Counted from the stretch's first letter, positions 1 to 8,620 are shown. The stretch is 23,431 nt of DNA from Fidelibacterota bacterium (GCA_002722105.1 PBKF01000011.1:1-23431); one strand, 5' to 3'. The notes: generated by a model from the sequence alone, not told the origin. Made by a program: numbers and translations.

Positions 1-507
1 ATGGGAATGTAAATGATCTCCTGATACTTTTACTCCCTTGCCACCCATAAGACCATCATATTTTACTACGTAATTTTCTTTTAGCTCTTTCAGGAATTCT
101 GCTACCCCGACCATGGAATCAAAGATCTGATATTTAGGACCTCCAGGGATAGCATATTCCTTTAATAGGTCTCTAGTGAATGCTTTAGATGTTTCTAGTC
201 GCGCAAGTTTTTGTTTGGGTCCTACAGTTTTTACGCCGAGCTTCCAAAGGGCATCGGCAACACCATTTTCCAGTGGATTTTCCGGACCTATGATAGCCAG
301 AGTTGCGGCGGTCTCCTGAGCATAGTTTACGACAAAGTCTGGATCACTTATCCTACCTACTGTTAATTCATCGCAGATTTCTGCAATCCCGGGGTTCATA
401 TTGGACGCGAGGCAGTAAAGCTCTTTTTTTTGTGGAGATCTGTCTAATGCACGGACAATGGCATGCTCCCGGGCACCGGAACCTATGATTAAAATTTTAT
501 TCACCAT
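1..507 (-). CDS. purD: Phosphoribosylamine-glycine ligase (GAR synthetase), N-terminal part; C-terminus beyond window
   Basis: Catalyses ATP-dependent joining of phosphoribosylamine and glycine to give GAR, the second step of purine synthesis, in the cytosol. The visible 169 codons start at ATG 507 (the next codon is GTG, so the start could shift by one) and run off the window at base 1. Visible are the N-terminal glycine loop IIGSGAREHAI, a GPENPLENG motif, ETSKAFTRDLL, and the start of the ATP-grasp domain at GLMGGKGVKVSGDHL. Several of these (NPGI near residue 40, the SGDHL ending, the phrase around ETSKAF) resemble euryarchaeal PurD as I remember it more than E. coli/Bacillus PurD, which has GNAGTA and GLAAGKGV. 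The gene follows the sugar kinase stop by 10 bases, so it is probably co-transcribed with it rather than with the main purine operon. Confidence 0.93.
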   Translation of the reverse strand, partial: MVNKILIIGSGAREHAIVRALDRSPQKKELYCLASNMNPGIAEICDELTVGRISDPDFVVNYAQETAATLAIIGPENPLENGVADALWKLGVKTVGPKQKLARLETSKAFTRDLLKEYAIPGGPKYQIFDSMVGVAEFLKELKENYVVKYDGLMGGKGVKVSGDHLHSH

Positions 508-517
508 TCGATTCGTT

Positions 518-2080
518 TTATAAAATATTTTTTCTTTTTAAGAATGGATCTTTACTTTCAAGGCCTCTGATTCTATAGGTAATCGACTTATATAAAGATT
601 TTAAATTTTTATATTTATCAACATAATTAGGATCTGGATTACAACGTAATTTTTCATCATATTCTACAAAATTATCTGTGAGCTCGGTCAAATTAATATT
701 TTTATTACCTGATTCTAATTCCCAAACCCATGCTGCGTGTATCGCGGCACCTAAAGCAGCTCCTTCACCTATTACTGGAACAGCTTGACAATTAAAAATA
801 TTTGCTATGGTTTGACACCAGCTTTTTGATAAAGATAATCCGCCTGTTAAATGGAGTATCTTTGGCTTAACTGGCATTCTTTCAAAACCTTGATTTAAGT
901 TAAGTATGTGACCTTCAAGTATTCCCCTTGCAATGGATTTTTTATTAAGGTCTTTAAATCCAAATCCAAAATATAGTGGTGCTGCATTAGGTATATCAGG
1001 CGTTCTTTCACCTTCATACCAAGGTACAATAATGTTACCATTATTACATGGCTCTGTCTTGGAAATCAAATCTTCAAAATCTAGATGAGATAGAGAATGT
1101 TCTTTTAAAAATGTATTATATCCGCCTGACATATTTGAGACACAAAGAAGCGGCATATAGTTTCCAGTGCTATCACAAAATAAAGCAATCTCTCCTTCTT
1201 CATCAACATATGGGTTTTCTAATATTGTAAACGCAGTCCCACTGGTACCGAGACTAATTGTAACAGTCCCTGGTTTTGTATTTGCAGTACCAATGGCACT
1301 GTACATATTATCACCTGATCCGGCATCAATTTTACATTGAGGATTGAAACCATACTTGGCAACTAATTCTTCTGAGATATTTCCAATTGATTCTGTAGAT
1401 GAAGTAACATTTGGTAATTTTTCTAACAAATCATCAGAAATTATTTTTATTAACTCTGTTGACCATGTTTTGCTTACAGGATCCCATAGACCACTACCAG
1501 AAGCATCTCCCGGCTCCATAGCGATTATTCCACCTGTTAAATACCAGTTAATAAAATTATGAACCAGTAAAAATGAATCTGTATTCTCATAATATGATTT
1601 CTCATTTCTATACATATGAAATATTTTTGATGCAGTATATCCTGTCCGTTGAGTATTGCCAATTTTTGCAATCATGGCACGTACTCCACCTAATGAATCT
1701 GTTAATATTTCACATTCACGTTGTGTTGAAAAATCATTCCAAAGTTTGGATGTTGGTTTGGTCAGTTTACCAAATTTATCCAGTGCAACTAAACCATGCT
1801 GTTGGCCAGAAATAGATAATGCATTTATTTTATGTAATATTTGTCCTTCAAGTTTTAATCTTTGGAAAATAATGTTGAGAGCTTCAATCCACATATTGGG
1901 GTCGGACTCTGAGATCCCCAGTGAGTTATCCCCAATTGTGCCATTTATGGTACGATAAGTTGGTAAATCAGTATCATAAACCAGCGTATCCTGATATATT
2001 ATAGAATAATTGGAAATATTTAATACGGAGATTGTTAGACTTTGAGTTGAAACATCGATTCCTGCAAAAAATTTATCCAT
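518..2080 (-). CDS. xylB: FGGY-family carbohydrate kinase, xylulokinase-like
   Basis: Predicted to phosphorylate a ketopentose, most likely D-xylulose, at O5 for entry to the pentose phosphate pathway; cytosolic. It is 520 residues, the usual FGGY length. The N-terminal actin-like domain opens with FAGIDVSTQS (phosphate loop, Asp9). SGQQHG at about 91-96 is the xylulokinase-type signature, and LWND follows at 113-116. The catalytic-base region is DAGSGDN, with Asp257 as the probable base. The C-terminal domain has SLGTSGT near 277-282 and a LTGGLSLSKSW nucleotide-binding motif. It is divergent from an SGLT-type sugar symporter across a 263-base gap, which supports a sugar uptake and phosphorylation module. 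No xylose isomerase is in the window, so the substrate is inference; another FGGY substrate such as ribulose cannot be excluded. Start ATG 2080; only a weak purine-rich ribosome site precedes it. Confidence 0.85.
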   Translation of the reverse strand: MDKFFAGIDVSTQSLTISVLNISNYSIIYQDTLVYDTDLPTYRTINGTIGDNSLGISESDPNMWIEALNIIFQRLKLEGQILHKINALSISGQQHGLVALDKFGKLTKPTSKLWNDFSTQRECEILTDSLGGVRAMIAKIGNTQRTGYTASKIFHMYRNEKSYYENTDSFLLVHNFINWYLTGGIIAMEPGDASGSGLWDPVSKTWSTELIKIISDDLLEKLPNVTSSTESIGNISEELVAKYGFNPQCKIDAGSGDNMYSAIGTANTKPGTVTISLGTSGTAFTILENPYVDEEGEIALFCDSTGNYMPLLCVSNMSGGYNTFLKEHSLSHLDFEDLISKTEPCNNGNIIVPWYEGERTPDIPNAAPLYFGFGFKDLNKKSIARGILEGHILNLNQGFERMPVKPKILHLTGGLSLSKSWCQTIANIFNCQAVPVIGEGAALGAAIHAAWVWELESGNKNINLTELTDNFVEYDEKLRCNPDPNYVDKYKNLKSLYKSITYRIRGLESKDPFLKRKNIL

Positions 2081-2343
2081 ATATTATTTTCTTATTAATT
2101 ATGATTAAGGAGTATTTCATTAAAAAGGCTTCAGCATAATAAATGAATAACCGAAGATACAATTGCCCAAAAAAAGAAAAACTGTTTATGGGTTCAAAAC
2201 ATCTCAATAAAATATTATGCTTATTTATATTAGAAATTTTATGATAGTATCGTTTGTAAACAATCAATTTCAATTATATATAATTGTTTAAACTGAATTT
2301 TGATCATCTATTTGTATATTTAAATGATCTATTATAATTGACT
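2081..2343. promoter_or_regulatory. Divergent intergenic region between sugar kinase and symporter, with inverted repeats
   Basis: This 263-base AT-rich gap must contain the promoters of both the kinase (minus) and the symporter (plus). It contains a perfect 16-base palindrome, CAATTATATATAATTG, at 2271-2286. Farther out, AAACAAT on the left and ATTGTTT on the right are also complementary. A second inverted repeat is GATCAT at 2302-2307 against ATGATC at 2324-2329. These are plausible operator sites for a sugar-responsive regulator, but in DNA this AT-rich palindromes arise by chance, so the assignment is tentative. A 66-codon open frame on the minus strand here looks like chance. Confidence 0.35.
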
Positions 2344-3975
2344 ATGACTATTTTTACTACATTTGACTGGATTGTACTGGCTCTCTTTTTTGGTGTGCTT
2401 GGTTATATTATTTGGTGGGTTATCAACCAAAAACAAGATTCCACTGAAGAATACTTCTTGGCTGGAAGAAACTTAGGCTGGTTTGTAATTGGAGCTTCAA
2501 TTTTCGCATCTAATATAGGCTCTGAACACATTGTTGGATTAGCAGGAACAGCTGCAAATAGCGGTATGGTTATGGGGCACTATGAATTACATTCTTGGAT
2601 TATTCTGTTACTGGGTTGGGTATTTGTACCATTTTATTTACGCAGTACTGTTTTCACAATGCCCGAATTTATCGAGCGTAGATATTCTGAAGAGTCCAGA
2701 TGGATTTTGACGGTTATTACCCTGATTAGTTATGTTCTTACGAAAGTGTCTGTTACGGTGTATGCCGGGGCTGTTGTTTTTCAAACTCTAATGGGTATTG
2801 AATTTTGGTCGGGAGCACTTACAATCGTTATATTGACAGGCCTATATACTGTCCTTGGCGGATTAAGAGCAGTAATCTATACTGATGCAATTCAGGCCAT
2901 AGTCTTATTAGTAGGATCAGCAACCATTACTGTTTTGGGCTTAATAAAGATTGGAGGCTGGAATAATTTAGTTTCTGGAATCGAAGCATCACATTTTAAC
3001 ATGTTTCTGCCAGCAGACCATCCGGATTTTCCTTGGATCGGTATGGTTTTTGCTCCGCCGATTATAGGTATTTGGTATTGGTGTACAGATCAATATATTG
3101 TACAAAGAGTTTTATCAGCGAGGGATGAAACACAGGCAAGAAGAGGGACCATTTTCGCAGGATATTTAAAGATATTACCTATTTTTATGTTTTTTATCCC
3201 AGGGTTAATTGCTTATGCCCTATCTAAATCAGGTCAAATGAGCTATGGATCATCTGATCAAGTTTTCCCAATGCTTGTTAGAGACCTTTTACCCTCTGGT
3301 ATCCGTGGTCTGGTAGCTGGCGGACTTTTAGCTGCTTTGATGAGTTCTCTTTCTTCAGTTTTCAATTCTTGTTCCACATTATTTACAATGGATATTTATA
3401 AAAAACTTAATCCAAATGTTGAAGAAAAAAAGCTAGTATTTGTTGGCCGACTAGCTACAGGTATTGTGGTGTTAACTGGAATATTGTGGATACCTTTAAT
3501 GAAAGTTGTCAGCAGTGGTGGGCTATACAAATATTTGCAAAGTGTTCAGGCATATATAGCACCACCAATTGCAGCAGTATTTTTACTTGGGATATTTTGG
3601 AAAAGAATCAATGCAAACGGTGCTCTGGCTACCTTGATAAGTGGTTTTTCAGCTGGGATGCTGCGCCTTTTTCTAGAGATAAAGAAGGAAACTCTTTCAT
3701 CTGGTTTTTGGCTCAGCGTTGCAGAGCTTAATTTTCTCTATTTTGCAATTTTCTCATTTTTATTTTCAGTCATAATATTGATAGTGGTAAGTCTATTTAC
3801 TCCTGAACCTAATCTGGACAAATTACAGGGGCTCACTTTTGGCACAGTGACACAGGAAGATAAAAAATTGTCACAACAAAGTTGGGCTAATTCAGATTTA
3901 ATCCATTCTGTAGTAATTGTTCTCATCTTGATATTAATATTGGTTTATTTTTCGCCGATTGGCATTGGAGGTTAA
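2344..3975 (+). CDS. SGLT-type sodium/solute symporter (SSS family)
   Basis: Inner-membrane sodium-coupled transporter, probably for a sugar. It has 543 residues and the expected run of about 14 hydrophobic segments. It resembles the animal SGLT/vSGLT branch of the SSS family closely: SNIGSEHIVGLAG near 57-69, VFTMPEF, the family signature GGLRAVIYTDAIQ, WYWCTDQ followed by IVQRVLSA, YLKILP, and YLQSVQAYIAPPIAAVFLL. The positions corresponding to human SGLT1 His83, Glu102, the YWCTDQ motif, Lys321 and Gln457 all appear kept, which favours a sugar rather than proline or iodide. ATG 2344 is chosen over TTG 2338 because it is the first standard start and keeps the hydrophobic N-terminus. Divergent from the xylulokinase-like gene, hence a likely xylose or other pentose/hexose importer (inference). 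Confidence 0.88.
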   Translation: MTIFTTFDWIVLALFFGVLGYIIWWVINQKQDSTEEYFLAGRNLGWFVIGASIFASNIGSEHIVGLAGTAANSGMVMGHYELHSWIILLLGWVFVPFYLRSTVFTMPEFIERRYSEESRWILTVITLISYVLTKVSVTVYAGAVVFQTLMGIEFWSGALTIVILTGLYTVLGGLRAVIYTDAIQAIVLLVGSATITVLGLIKIGGWNNLVSGIEASHFNMFLPADHPDFPWIGMVFAPPIIGIWYWCTDQYIVQRVLSARDETQARRGTIFAGYLKILPIFMFFIPGLIAYALSKSGQMSYGSSDQVFPMLVRDLLPSGIRGLVAGGLLAALMSSLSSVFNSCSTLFTMDIYKKLNPNVEEKKLVFVGRLATGIVVLTGILWIPLMKVVSSGGLYKYLQSVQAYIAPPIAAVFLLGIFWKRINANGALATLISGFSAGMLRLFLEIKKETLSSGFWLSVAELNFLYFAIFSFLFSVIILIVVSLFTPEPNLDKLQGLTFGTVTQEDKKLSQQSWANSDLIHSVVIVLILILILVYFSPIGIGG

Positions 3976-4053
3976 TAATATATTGCCAGTGTTTACGATT
4001 AGGTAAAAAGAACACGTAGCTTCTGACTAACTCAAATAAAGCTAGGGTACATT

Positions 4054-4413
4054 TTAAATCCAGACATCATTCTCAGTTGTGAGTGAACCACCAGCGTCTC
4101 CAGTATTGGTTACCCCTTTTGGTTCTATGATCATAATCTGGCATTCGTTCTGTGCTGCCGGTTTGTGTTTCATACCCTTGGGAACAACAATCATTTCACC
4201 CTTTGACAGTGTTACGGTTTTATCAGGGAATTCAATGTTCAGTTCACCATCCAGTACAATGAATGCTTCGTCCGTATCTTCATGAGCATGCCAGATAAAC
4301 TCACCATCCACCTTTGCAAGTTTGAACTGATAATCATTCATTTCAGCGATTACCTTTGGTGTCCAGTGATCCGAAATTTTTTCGAGTTTTTCAGAAAGAT
4401 TGATTATTTGCAA
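4054..4413 (-). CDS. Small single-domain cupin protein
   Basis: A 119-residue protein that is a single cupin (conserved beta-barrel) domain. Motif 1 is visible as FIWHAHEDTDEAFIVLDGE (two His and a Glu as metal ligands) and motif 2 as PKGMKHKP (fourth ligand His). Metal binding is therefore likely, but cupins range from sugar isomerases to dioxygenases and the substrate cannot be read from sequence. It is the last gene of the purine operon, 8 bases after the purF stop. The start is TTG at 4413, supported by AGGA six bases upstream (4420-4423 on the complement) that overlaps the purF stop codon; no in-frame ATG occurs until residue 25. Its role in purine metabolism, if any, is unknown. Confidence 0.8.
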   Translation of the reverse strand: MQIINLSEKLEKISDHWTPKVIAEMNDYQFKLAKVDGEFIWHAHEDTDEAFIVLDGELNIEFPDKTVTLSKGEMIVVPKGMKHKPAAQNECQIMIIEPKGVTNTGDAGGSLTTENDVWI

Positions 4414-4421
4414 AGGATGTC

Positions 4422-5909
4422 CTAAGTAATCGGGTTTCCCGTATTGCGATCATTCACACGCATGGTTTCCATTTCAACTACCTTGGCTGCATCAATATCG
4501 TTAGCCACGTAATTTCCGTCCAGGCAGGCCATACATGGTCGGTCAATGTGATGATCCCCTCTGCGGGTTACTGCCTCCACAAGATCATCGATGGTTTGAT
4601 AGAGCAGGGCATCCACTTCCATATATGCTTCAATGGCATCTTCTGTCATATTTCCTGCGATAAGTTCATCCTTGGTAGGCATATCCACGCCGTAAAAGCA
4701 AGGCGATTTCACAGGAGGGCAAGCCACAGCGAAATAGACTTCCTTTGCCCCGAAATCTTTAAGCATACGAACGATCTCCCAACTGGTATTCCCTCGGACA
4801 ATGCTGTCATCCATGATCATGACTTTTTTATTTCTGATTTCTAATTCCTGAGGTACCAGCTTGTATTTTACAGATTTTTTCCGTTCCGCTTGCCCTGGCA
4901 TAATAAAGGTTCTGCCGATGAACGTGTTTTTGTACAGGCCTTCCGAATAACGAACACCAAGTTCATGAGCAAAGGATAGTGCAGCGGTATTGGCCGTGCT
5001 CGGTGCAGGTATCACAATATCCGGTATTTTATTTGGATATTTTTTTTGCCAGGCTTCTGCCAGATTTTGCCCCATGCGCAGGCGTGCCCTGTATACACTC
5101 ACATCATTCAGGGTGGAATCAGGGCGGGCAAAATATACATATTCAAAAATGCAGGGATTGAATTCCTTCTTTATTAGGCGCTTGTTGAAAACCTGTCCAC
5201 TTTCATCCACGTAAATTAATTCACCGGGCAGTACAGTTCCGGTGGGCTCATATCCTAGTGCATAAAACATGGTGTTTTCGGAAGCAAAAATATAATCTTT
5301 TCTGCCATTACCATTCGATCGCTGCCCCTTAACCAGAGGACGAATCCCCTGGGGGTCTCTAAAAACAACAAGTCCTTTGCCAATAATAATACATGTAACG
5401 GAATATGCCCCCGTTACTTTATTAAAAATATTTTTGACTGCTTCACATAGCAGTTCAAAGAATTCTTCACTAGTTTGGGGAGGCATATCTTTATGCAATG
5501 CGTCAGCAAATAAATGCAATAGCACTTCTGAATCACTGGTTGTATTTAGGTACCTTGTTTCTTTTTTTGTTACTTCAGAAGCCATCTCATTATAGTTTGT
5601 TAAATTGCCGTTATGGGCTAGTGCAATACCGTAAGGAACTGATGTCCAAAAAGGTTGGACCTCTCCATGACTAAATCCGCCGTGAGTAGGATAGCGGTTG
5701 TGAGAAATACCAATGTTCCCCGTTAGAAGCTGCATGTTTTCTTTATTGAAAATTTCTTTGGCCAGGCCGACCCCTTTCTCTTTATGCATTCGGTCGTCAT
5801 AAGTCATGATGCCAGCGGCGTCTTGTCCTCGGTGCTGTAGGTGAATTATACTATCGTAAAGCTCAGCGGCAACAGGTTTATGAGAAAATATTCCGGCGAT
5901 TCCGCACAT
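4422..5909 (-). CDS. purF: Amidophosphoribosyltransferase
   Basis: First committed step of purine synthesis: transfers glutamine-derived ammonia to PRPP giving phosphoribosylamine; cytosolic. 495 residues. The N-terminal glutaminase begins MCGIAGIF with Cys2 as nucleophile and no propeptide, followed by LQHRGQDAAGI, HNRYPTHGG and AHNGNLTN. The phosphoribosyltransferase domain carries the PRPP loop IMDDSIVRGNTS near 365-376. Cysteines at 253 (NPCIFEY), 404 (SPCFYG), 459 and 462 (CMAC) match the four 4Fe-4S ligands of the Bacillus-type enzyme, so an iron-sulfur cluster is expected, unlike E. coli PurF. The ATG overlaps the purB stop (TAATG), indicating translational coupling. Feedback inhibition by AMP/GMP is known for the family. 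Confidence 0.97.
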   Translation of the reverse strand: MCGIAGIFSHKPVAAELYDSIIHLQHRGQDAAGIMTYDDRMHKEKGVGLAKEIFNKENMQLLTGNIGISHNRYPTHGGFSHGEVQPFWTSVPYGIALAHNGNLTNYNEMASEVTKKETRYLNTTSDSEVLLHLFADALHKDMPPQTSEEFFELLCEAVKNIFNKVTGAYSVTCIIIGKGLVVFRDPQGIRPLVKGQRSNGNGRKDYIFASENTMFYALGYEPTGTVLPGELIYVDESGQVFNKRLIKKEFNPCIFEYVYFARPDSTLNDVSVYRARLRMGQNLAEAWQKKYPNKIPDIVIPAPSTANTAALSFAHELGVRYSEGLYKNTFIGRTFIMPGQAERKKSVKYKLVPQELEIRNKKVMIMDDSIVRGNTSWEIVRMLKDFGAKEVYFAVACPPVKSPCFYGVDMPTKDELIAGNMTEDAIEAYMEVDALLYQTIDDLVEAVTRRGDHHIDRPCMACLDGNYVANDIDAAKVVEMETMRVNDRNTGNPIT

Positions 5910-7258
5910 TAGATTAGATCCACTAGTTTAGGGGCAATGCCTACATATGTTTTGGGAGATAAGGATAATAGAATATTCTTATCTTCCTTAGAGATATTCA
6001 ATCCCGACACAAATTCTGCCATGGATTCAGCATTGATGGTTTGTCCGTGAGTCAGTGATTTCAATTGTTCGTAAGCGTTTGGTTTCCCTGATTTTCGCAA
6101 AATGGTCTGTACTGCTTCTGCCAGCACTTCCCAGTGGTTATCTAGCTCATTCCCCATCTGTATTTTATTAATTGTAATTCTTCCCAAACCTTTTAAAATA
6201 TTTTTAAGAGCTAAGTAAGAATGCCCTAGAGATACACCCTGATTACGCAGAGTGGTAGAATCTGTGAGATCGCGCTGCATGCTTGAGATGGGTAGTTTTA
6301 CCGCTAGGTGATTTAATAAAGCATTGGCAATCCCCATGTTCCCTTCCGCATTCTCGAATTGAATGGGGTTAATCTTATGGGGCATTGTGGAAGAGCCTAC
6401 TTCGCCAGCTACCTTTTTTTGCATCAATACTCCCCGGCTTATGTAAGCCCAAATATCACGGCACAGGTCAGTCAGAATAGAGTTTACACGTACGATCTGG
6501 TGATAACTTTCTGCTAAAGAATCATGGTCTTCAATCTGAGTAGTGATAAGATTTGGTTCAAGCCCGAATGATTTAATGAATCTGGATGCAAATCGTGGCC
6601 AGTCTGTTTTTGGAGATGCAGCCACATGGGCAGACCAGGTGCCGGTAGCACCGCCAAATTTCCCCATCAGAGAATGAGTTTTTATTTTTTTGATTTGTCG
6701 ATCGAGCCGACCGTAGAACACTGCCAGTTCTTTACCAAATGTAGTGGGGGTGGCCGGTTGGCCATGTGTCAAAGAGAGCATGGGAACATTCCTGTACTTA
6801 CGAGCCAGTCTCTTTAAATACTTATTTATCGCTTGCAGTGCTGGTAGATACACTTGTTTTAATCCATCCTGCCACATGAGCGAATAGGATAAATTATTCA
6901 CATCTTCCGATGTCAGAGCAAAATGGATCCAGGGATGGATGGATTGTTTAATTCTGCCCTGTATGTAATATTCAATTGCTTTCACATCGTGATTAGTTGT
7001 TGATTCAATATTCTTTACTTTTTCTGCAGCAGCAGTGTTGAAGTTTTTATAGATATTCCGTAGGCGGGCCTGTTCATCTTTGGAAAATGGCGATAGTTCT
7101 TGAATGCTCTTTTCATGGCCCAAGGCTATGATATATTCTATCTCCACTTTTAAACGGTATTGCATAAGAGCAGATTCAGAAAAGTATGCAGAAAGGTCCT
7201 CTACGCTATTGTTATAACGTCCATCAAGTGGTGAAATTGCATTGAGTCGATTAGACAC
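5909..7258 (-). CDS. purB: Adenylosuccinate lyase
   Basis: Cleaves SAICAR to AICAR plus fumarate and adenylosuccinate to AMP plus fumarate, so acts twice in purine synthesis; cytosolic homotetramer. The 449 residues belong to the fumarase/aspartase superfamily. The signature SSTMPHKINP is intact, as are THGQPATPTTFGKE and ESTTNHDVKAIEYY. The sequence follows the E. coli type (SPLDGRY at the N-terminus, about 455 residues) rather than the shorter Bacillus type. GTG 7258 is chosen, giving MSNRLNAISPLDGRY; a TTG one codon upstream is possible. The start lies inside the last codons of purE (8-base overlap), and its stop overlaps the purF ATG. Confidence 0.96.
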   Translation of the reverse strand: MSNRLNAISPLDGRYNNSVEDLSAYFSESALMQYRLKVEIEYIIALGHEKSIQELSPFSKDEQARLRNIYKNFNTAAAEKVKNIESTTNHDVKAIEYYIQGRIKQSIHPWIHFALTSEDVNNLSYSLMWQDGLKQVYLPALQAINKYLKRLARKYRNVPMLSLTHGQPATPTTFGKELAVFYGRLDRQIKKIKTHSLMGKFGGATGTWSAHVAASPKTDWPRFASRFIKSFGLEPNLITTQIEDHDSLAESYHQIVRVNSILTDLCRDIWAYISRGVLMQKKVAGEVGSSTMPHKINPIQFENAEGNMGIANALLNHLAVKLPISSMQRDLTDSTTLRNQGVSLGHSYLALKNILKGLGRITINKIQMGNELDNHWEVLAEAVQTILRKSGKPNAYEQLKSLTHGQTINAESMAEFVSGLNISKEDKNILLSLSPKTYVGIAPKLVDLI

Positions 7259-7637
7259 CAAAAATGCGTTTAACAGCTAACGCACAATTACCTGGATCAA
7301 CCACAGTAAGTACCGGTGTATTGCTGGGCATTTGCAGAGTCGAATGAATGTTCACCAGCATATCCGCCTTATCTGAAAAAGGCGGACAGCCTAAGGTGGG
7401 AAATGCAGAATTGGCAGCCACGAATCCGGACAGGGCATTGGATCGTCCGGCGATAGTGATATACACAATATCTTTATTATCTTTATTAGCATTTAAGATA
7501 TCCAGAACTTTCAGAGGCTCCTTATGTGCTGATGCTGCATGCTGTTCCCATGCAATTCCGTATTCATCCAGTTTGTCAGTAATTTTTTTCGCGTGGGGTT
7601 CATCTGATGTTGAACCCATGATAATCACTGTTTTCAT
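7251..7637 (-). CDS. purE: Phosphoribosylaminoimidazole carboxylase, class II PurE
   Basis: Makes CAIR from AIR. 128 residues, a single PurE domain. Features visible: MGSTSDEPHAKKI at the N-terminus, SAHKEP in the active site, IAGRSNALSGFVAAN, GCPPFSDKAD and a C-terminal KRIFGV. These follow the metazoan PAICS/Treponema class II pattern (GSTSD, SAHK, AGRSN, CPP, IFG ending) rather than the bacterial class I pattern (SAHRTP, AGGAAHLPGM). Class II enzymes use CO2 directly and do not need PurK and N5-CAIR. No purK gene is present in the cluster, which agrees. Its ATG overlaps the purC stop as ATGA, and its end overlaps purB. Confidence 0.93.
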   Translation of the reverse strand: MKTVIIMGSTSDEPHAKKITDKLDEYGIAWEQHAASAHKEPLKVLDILNANKDNKDIVYITIAGRSNALSGFVAANSAFPTLGCPPFSDKADMLVNIHSTLQMPSNTPVLTVVDPGNCALAVKRIFGV

Positions 7638-8620
7638 AATTCATCCTTTAAGTTTGTGTTAATGCGTTTCTGTACTTCCTTACCGGCATCTGGAAAAGGG
7701 AAGGCGACCCCGGTAATGGTTTCGTAGAGATATATATAGCGACTGGAAAGTTCAATGACCAAATCAGTCGGGGCCTCCGGCAATGTTTCATCGTTGTAGG
7801 GGTCACAATTATCCACGAACCACAGGCGTAGGAATTCTTTATCAATATTTTGAGGCTCCTGCCCCTCGGAAATACGTCGTTCGTAGGTTTCAGCAATCCA
7901 ATATCTGCTGGAATCTGGAGTATGGATTTCATCAATCAACACAATATTTCCATCGGCGTCTCGTCCCATTTCATACTTAGTATCTACCAAGATCATGCCG
8001 TGTTCTGCTGCTTTCTGCTGGCCGAAGGTAAAAAGTTCCAGCGCCTTCTGACTGCAGTAATCCCAATCTTTCTGGTTCATCCATCCTTCGCTCACAATCT
8101 CTGCCGGTGCAATGGGCCGGTCATGGTGTTCCTCCTTTGTAGTCGGTGTAAGCATATTAGTATCTAGTTTTTGGTTTTTCTTAAGCCCTTCTGGTAGAAC
8201 ATTACCACAATATTGTCGATCACCATTATTATAAACCGTCCACAGCGATGTGCTGGTACTACCTGTAATATATCCGCGAACCACAAATTCAATGGGGAAA
8301 ACATCGCATGTTTTTACCAATGTTACATTGGGGTCTGGCACATGAAGCACATGGTTTGGAATAATGTTTTTTGTCTGATCAAACCACCAGGCGCTAGTTA
8401 GGTTAAGGACCTGTCCCTTAAAGGGAATAGCAGCCAGCACGCGGTCAAAAGCACTTTGTCGGTCCGTGGTTATTAACGCAATTTTATCTCCCAGGTTATA
8501 TTGGTCTCTAACCTTGCCGGTCTTTTTGGAACCACTGGGAAGATTTGTTTTAGTGAGGGTATTATTTAATTCCGCCTCGATGCGGTCTTTGTAGTGTTTA
8601 GTTGATTCGATAGCATTCAT
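7634..8620 (-). CDS. purC: Phosphoribosylaminoimidazole-succinocarboxamide synthase (SAICAR synthetase)
   Basis: Condenses CAIR with aspartate using ATP to give SAICAR; cytosolic. The 328-residue product is longer than E. coli PurC (about 237) and resembles the roughly 300-residue long form found in yeast Ade1 and many bacteria. Visible motifs: GKVRDQY, ITTDRQSAFDRVLAAIPFKG, FVVRGYITGSTSTSLW, LVDTKYEMG and IDEIHTPDSSRYW, the last being the usual PurC signature. It starts at ATG 8620 inside the end of the PurQ-PurS gene (23-base overlap) and ends in an ATGA overlap with purE, the next enzyme's partner gene in the pathway. Confidence 0.96.
   Translation of the reverse strand: MNAIESTKHYKDRIEAELNNTLTKTNLPSGSKKTGKVRDQYNLGDKIALITTDRQSAFDRVLAAIPFKGQVLNLTSAWWFDQTKNIIPNHVLHVPDPNVTLVKTCDVFPIEFVVRGYITGSTSTSLWTVYNNGDRQYCGNVLPEGLKKNQKLDTNMLTPTTKEEHHDRPIAPAEIVSEGWMNQKDWDYCSQKALELFTFGQQKAAEHGMILVDTKYEMGRDADGNIVLIDEIHTPDSSRYWIAETYERRISEGQEPQNIDKEFLRLWFVDNCDPYNDETLPEAPTDLVIELSSRYIYLYETITGVAFPFPDAGKEVQKRINTNLKDEL

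Noticed and set aside
2073..2273. 66-codon open frame on the minus strand between the kinase and symporter
   Set aside because: Low-complexity Ile/Lys/Tyr-rich product, no ribosome site, overlaps the kinase start and the probable promoter region; looks like chance in AT-rich DNA.
3976..4053. Bidirectional terminator between the symporter and cupin genes
   Set aside because: TAGCTT/AAGCTA could pair, but only six bases with a 16-base loop and no T run on either side; too weak to list.
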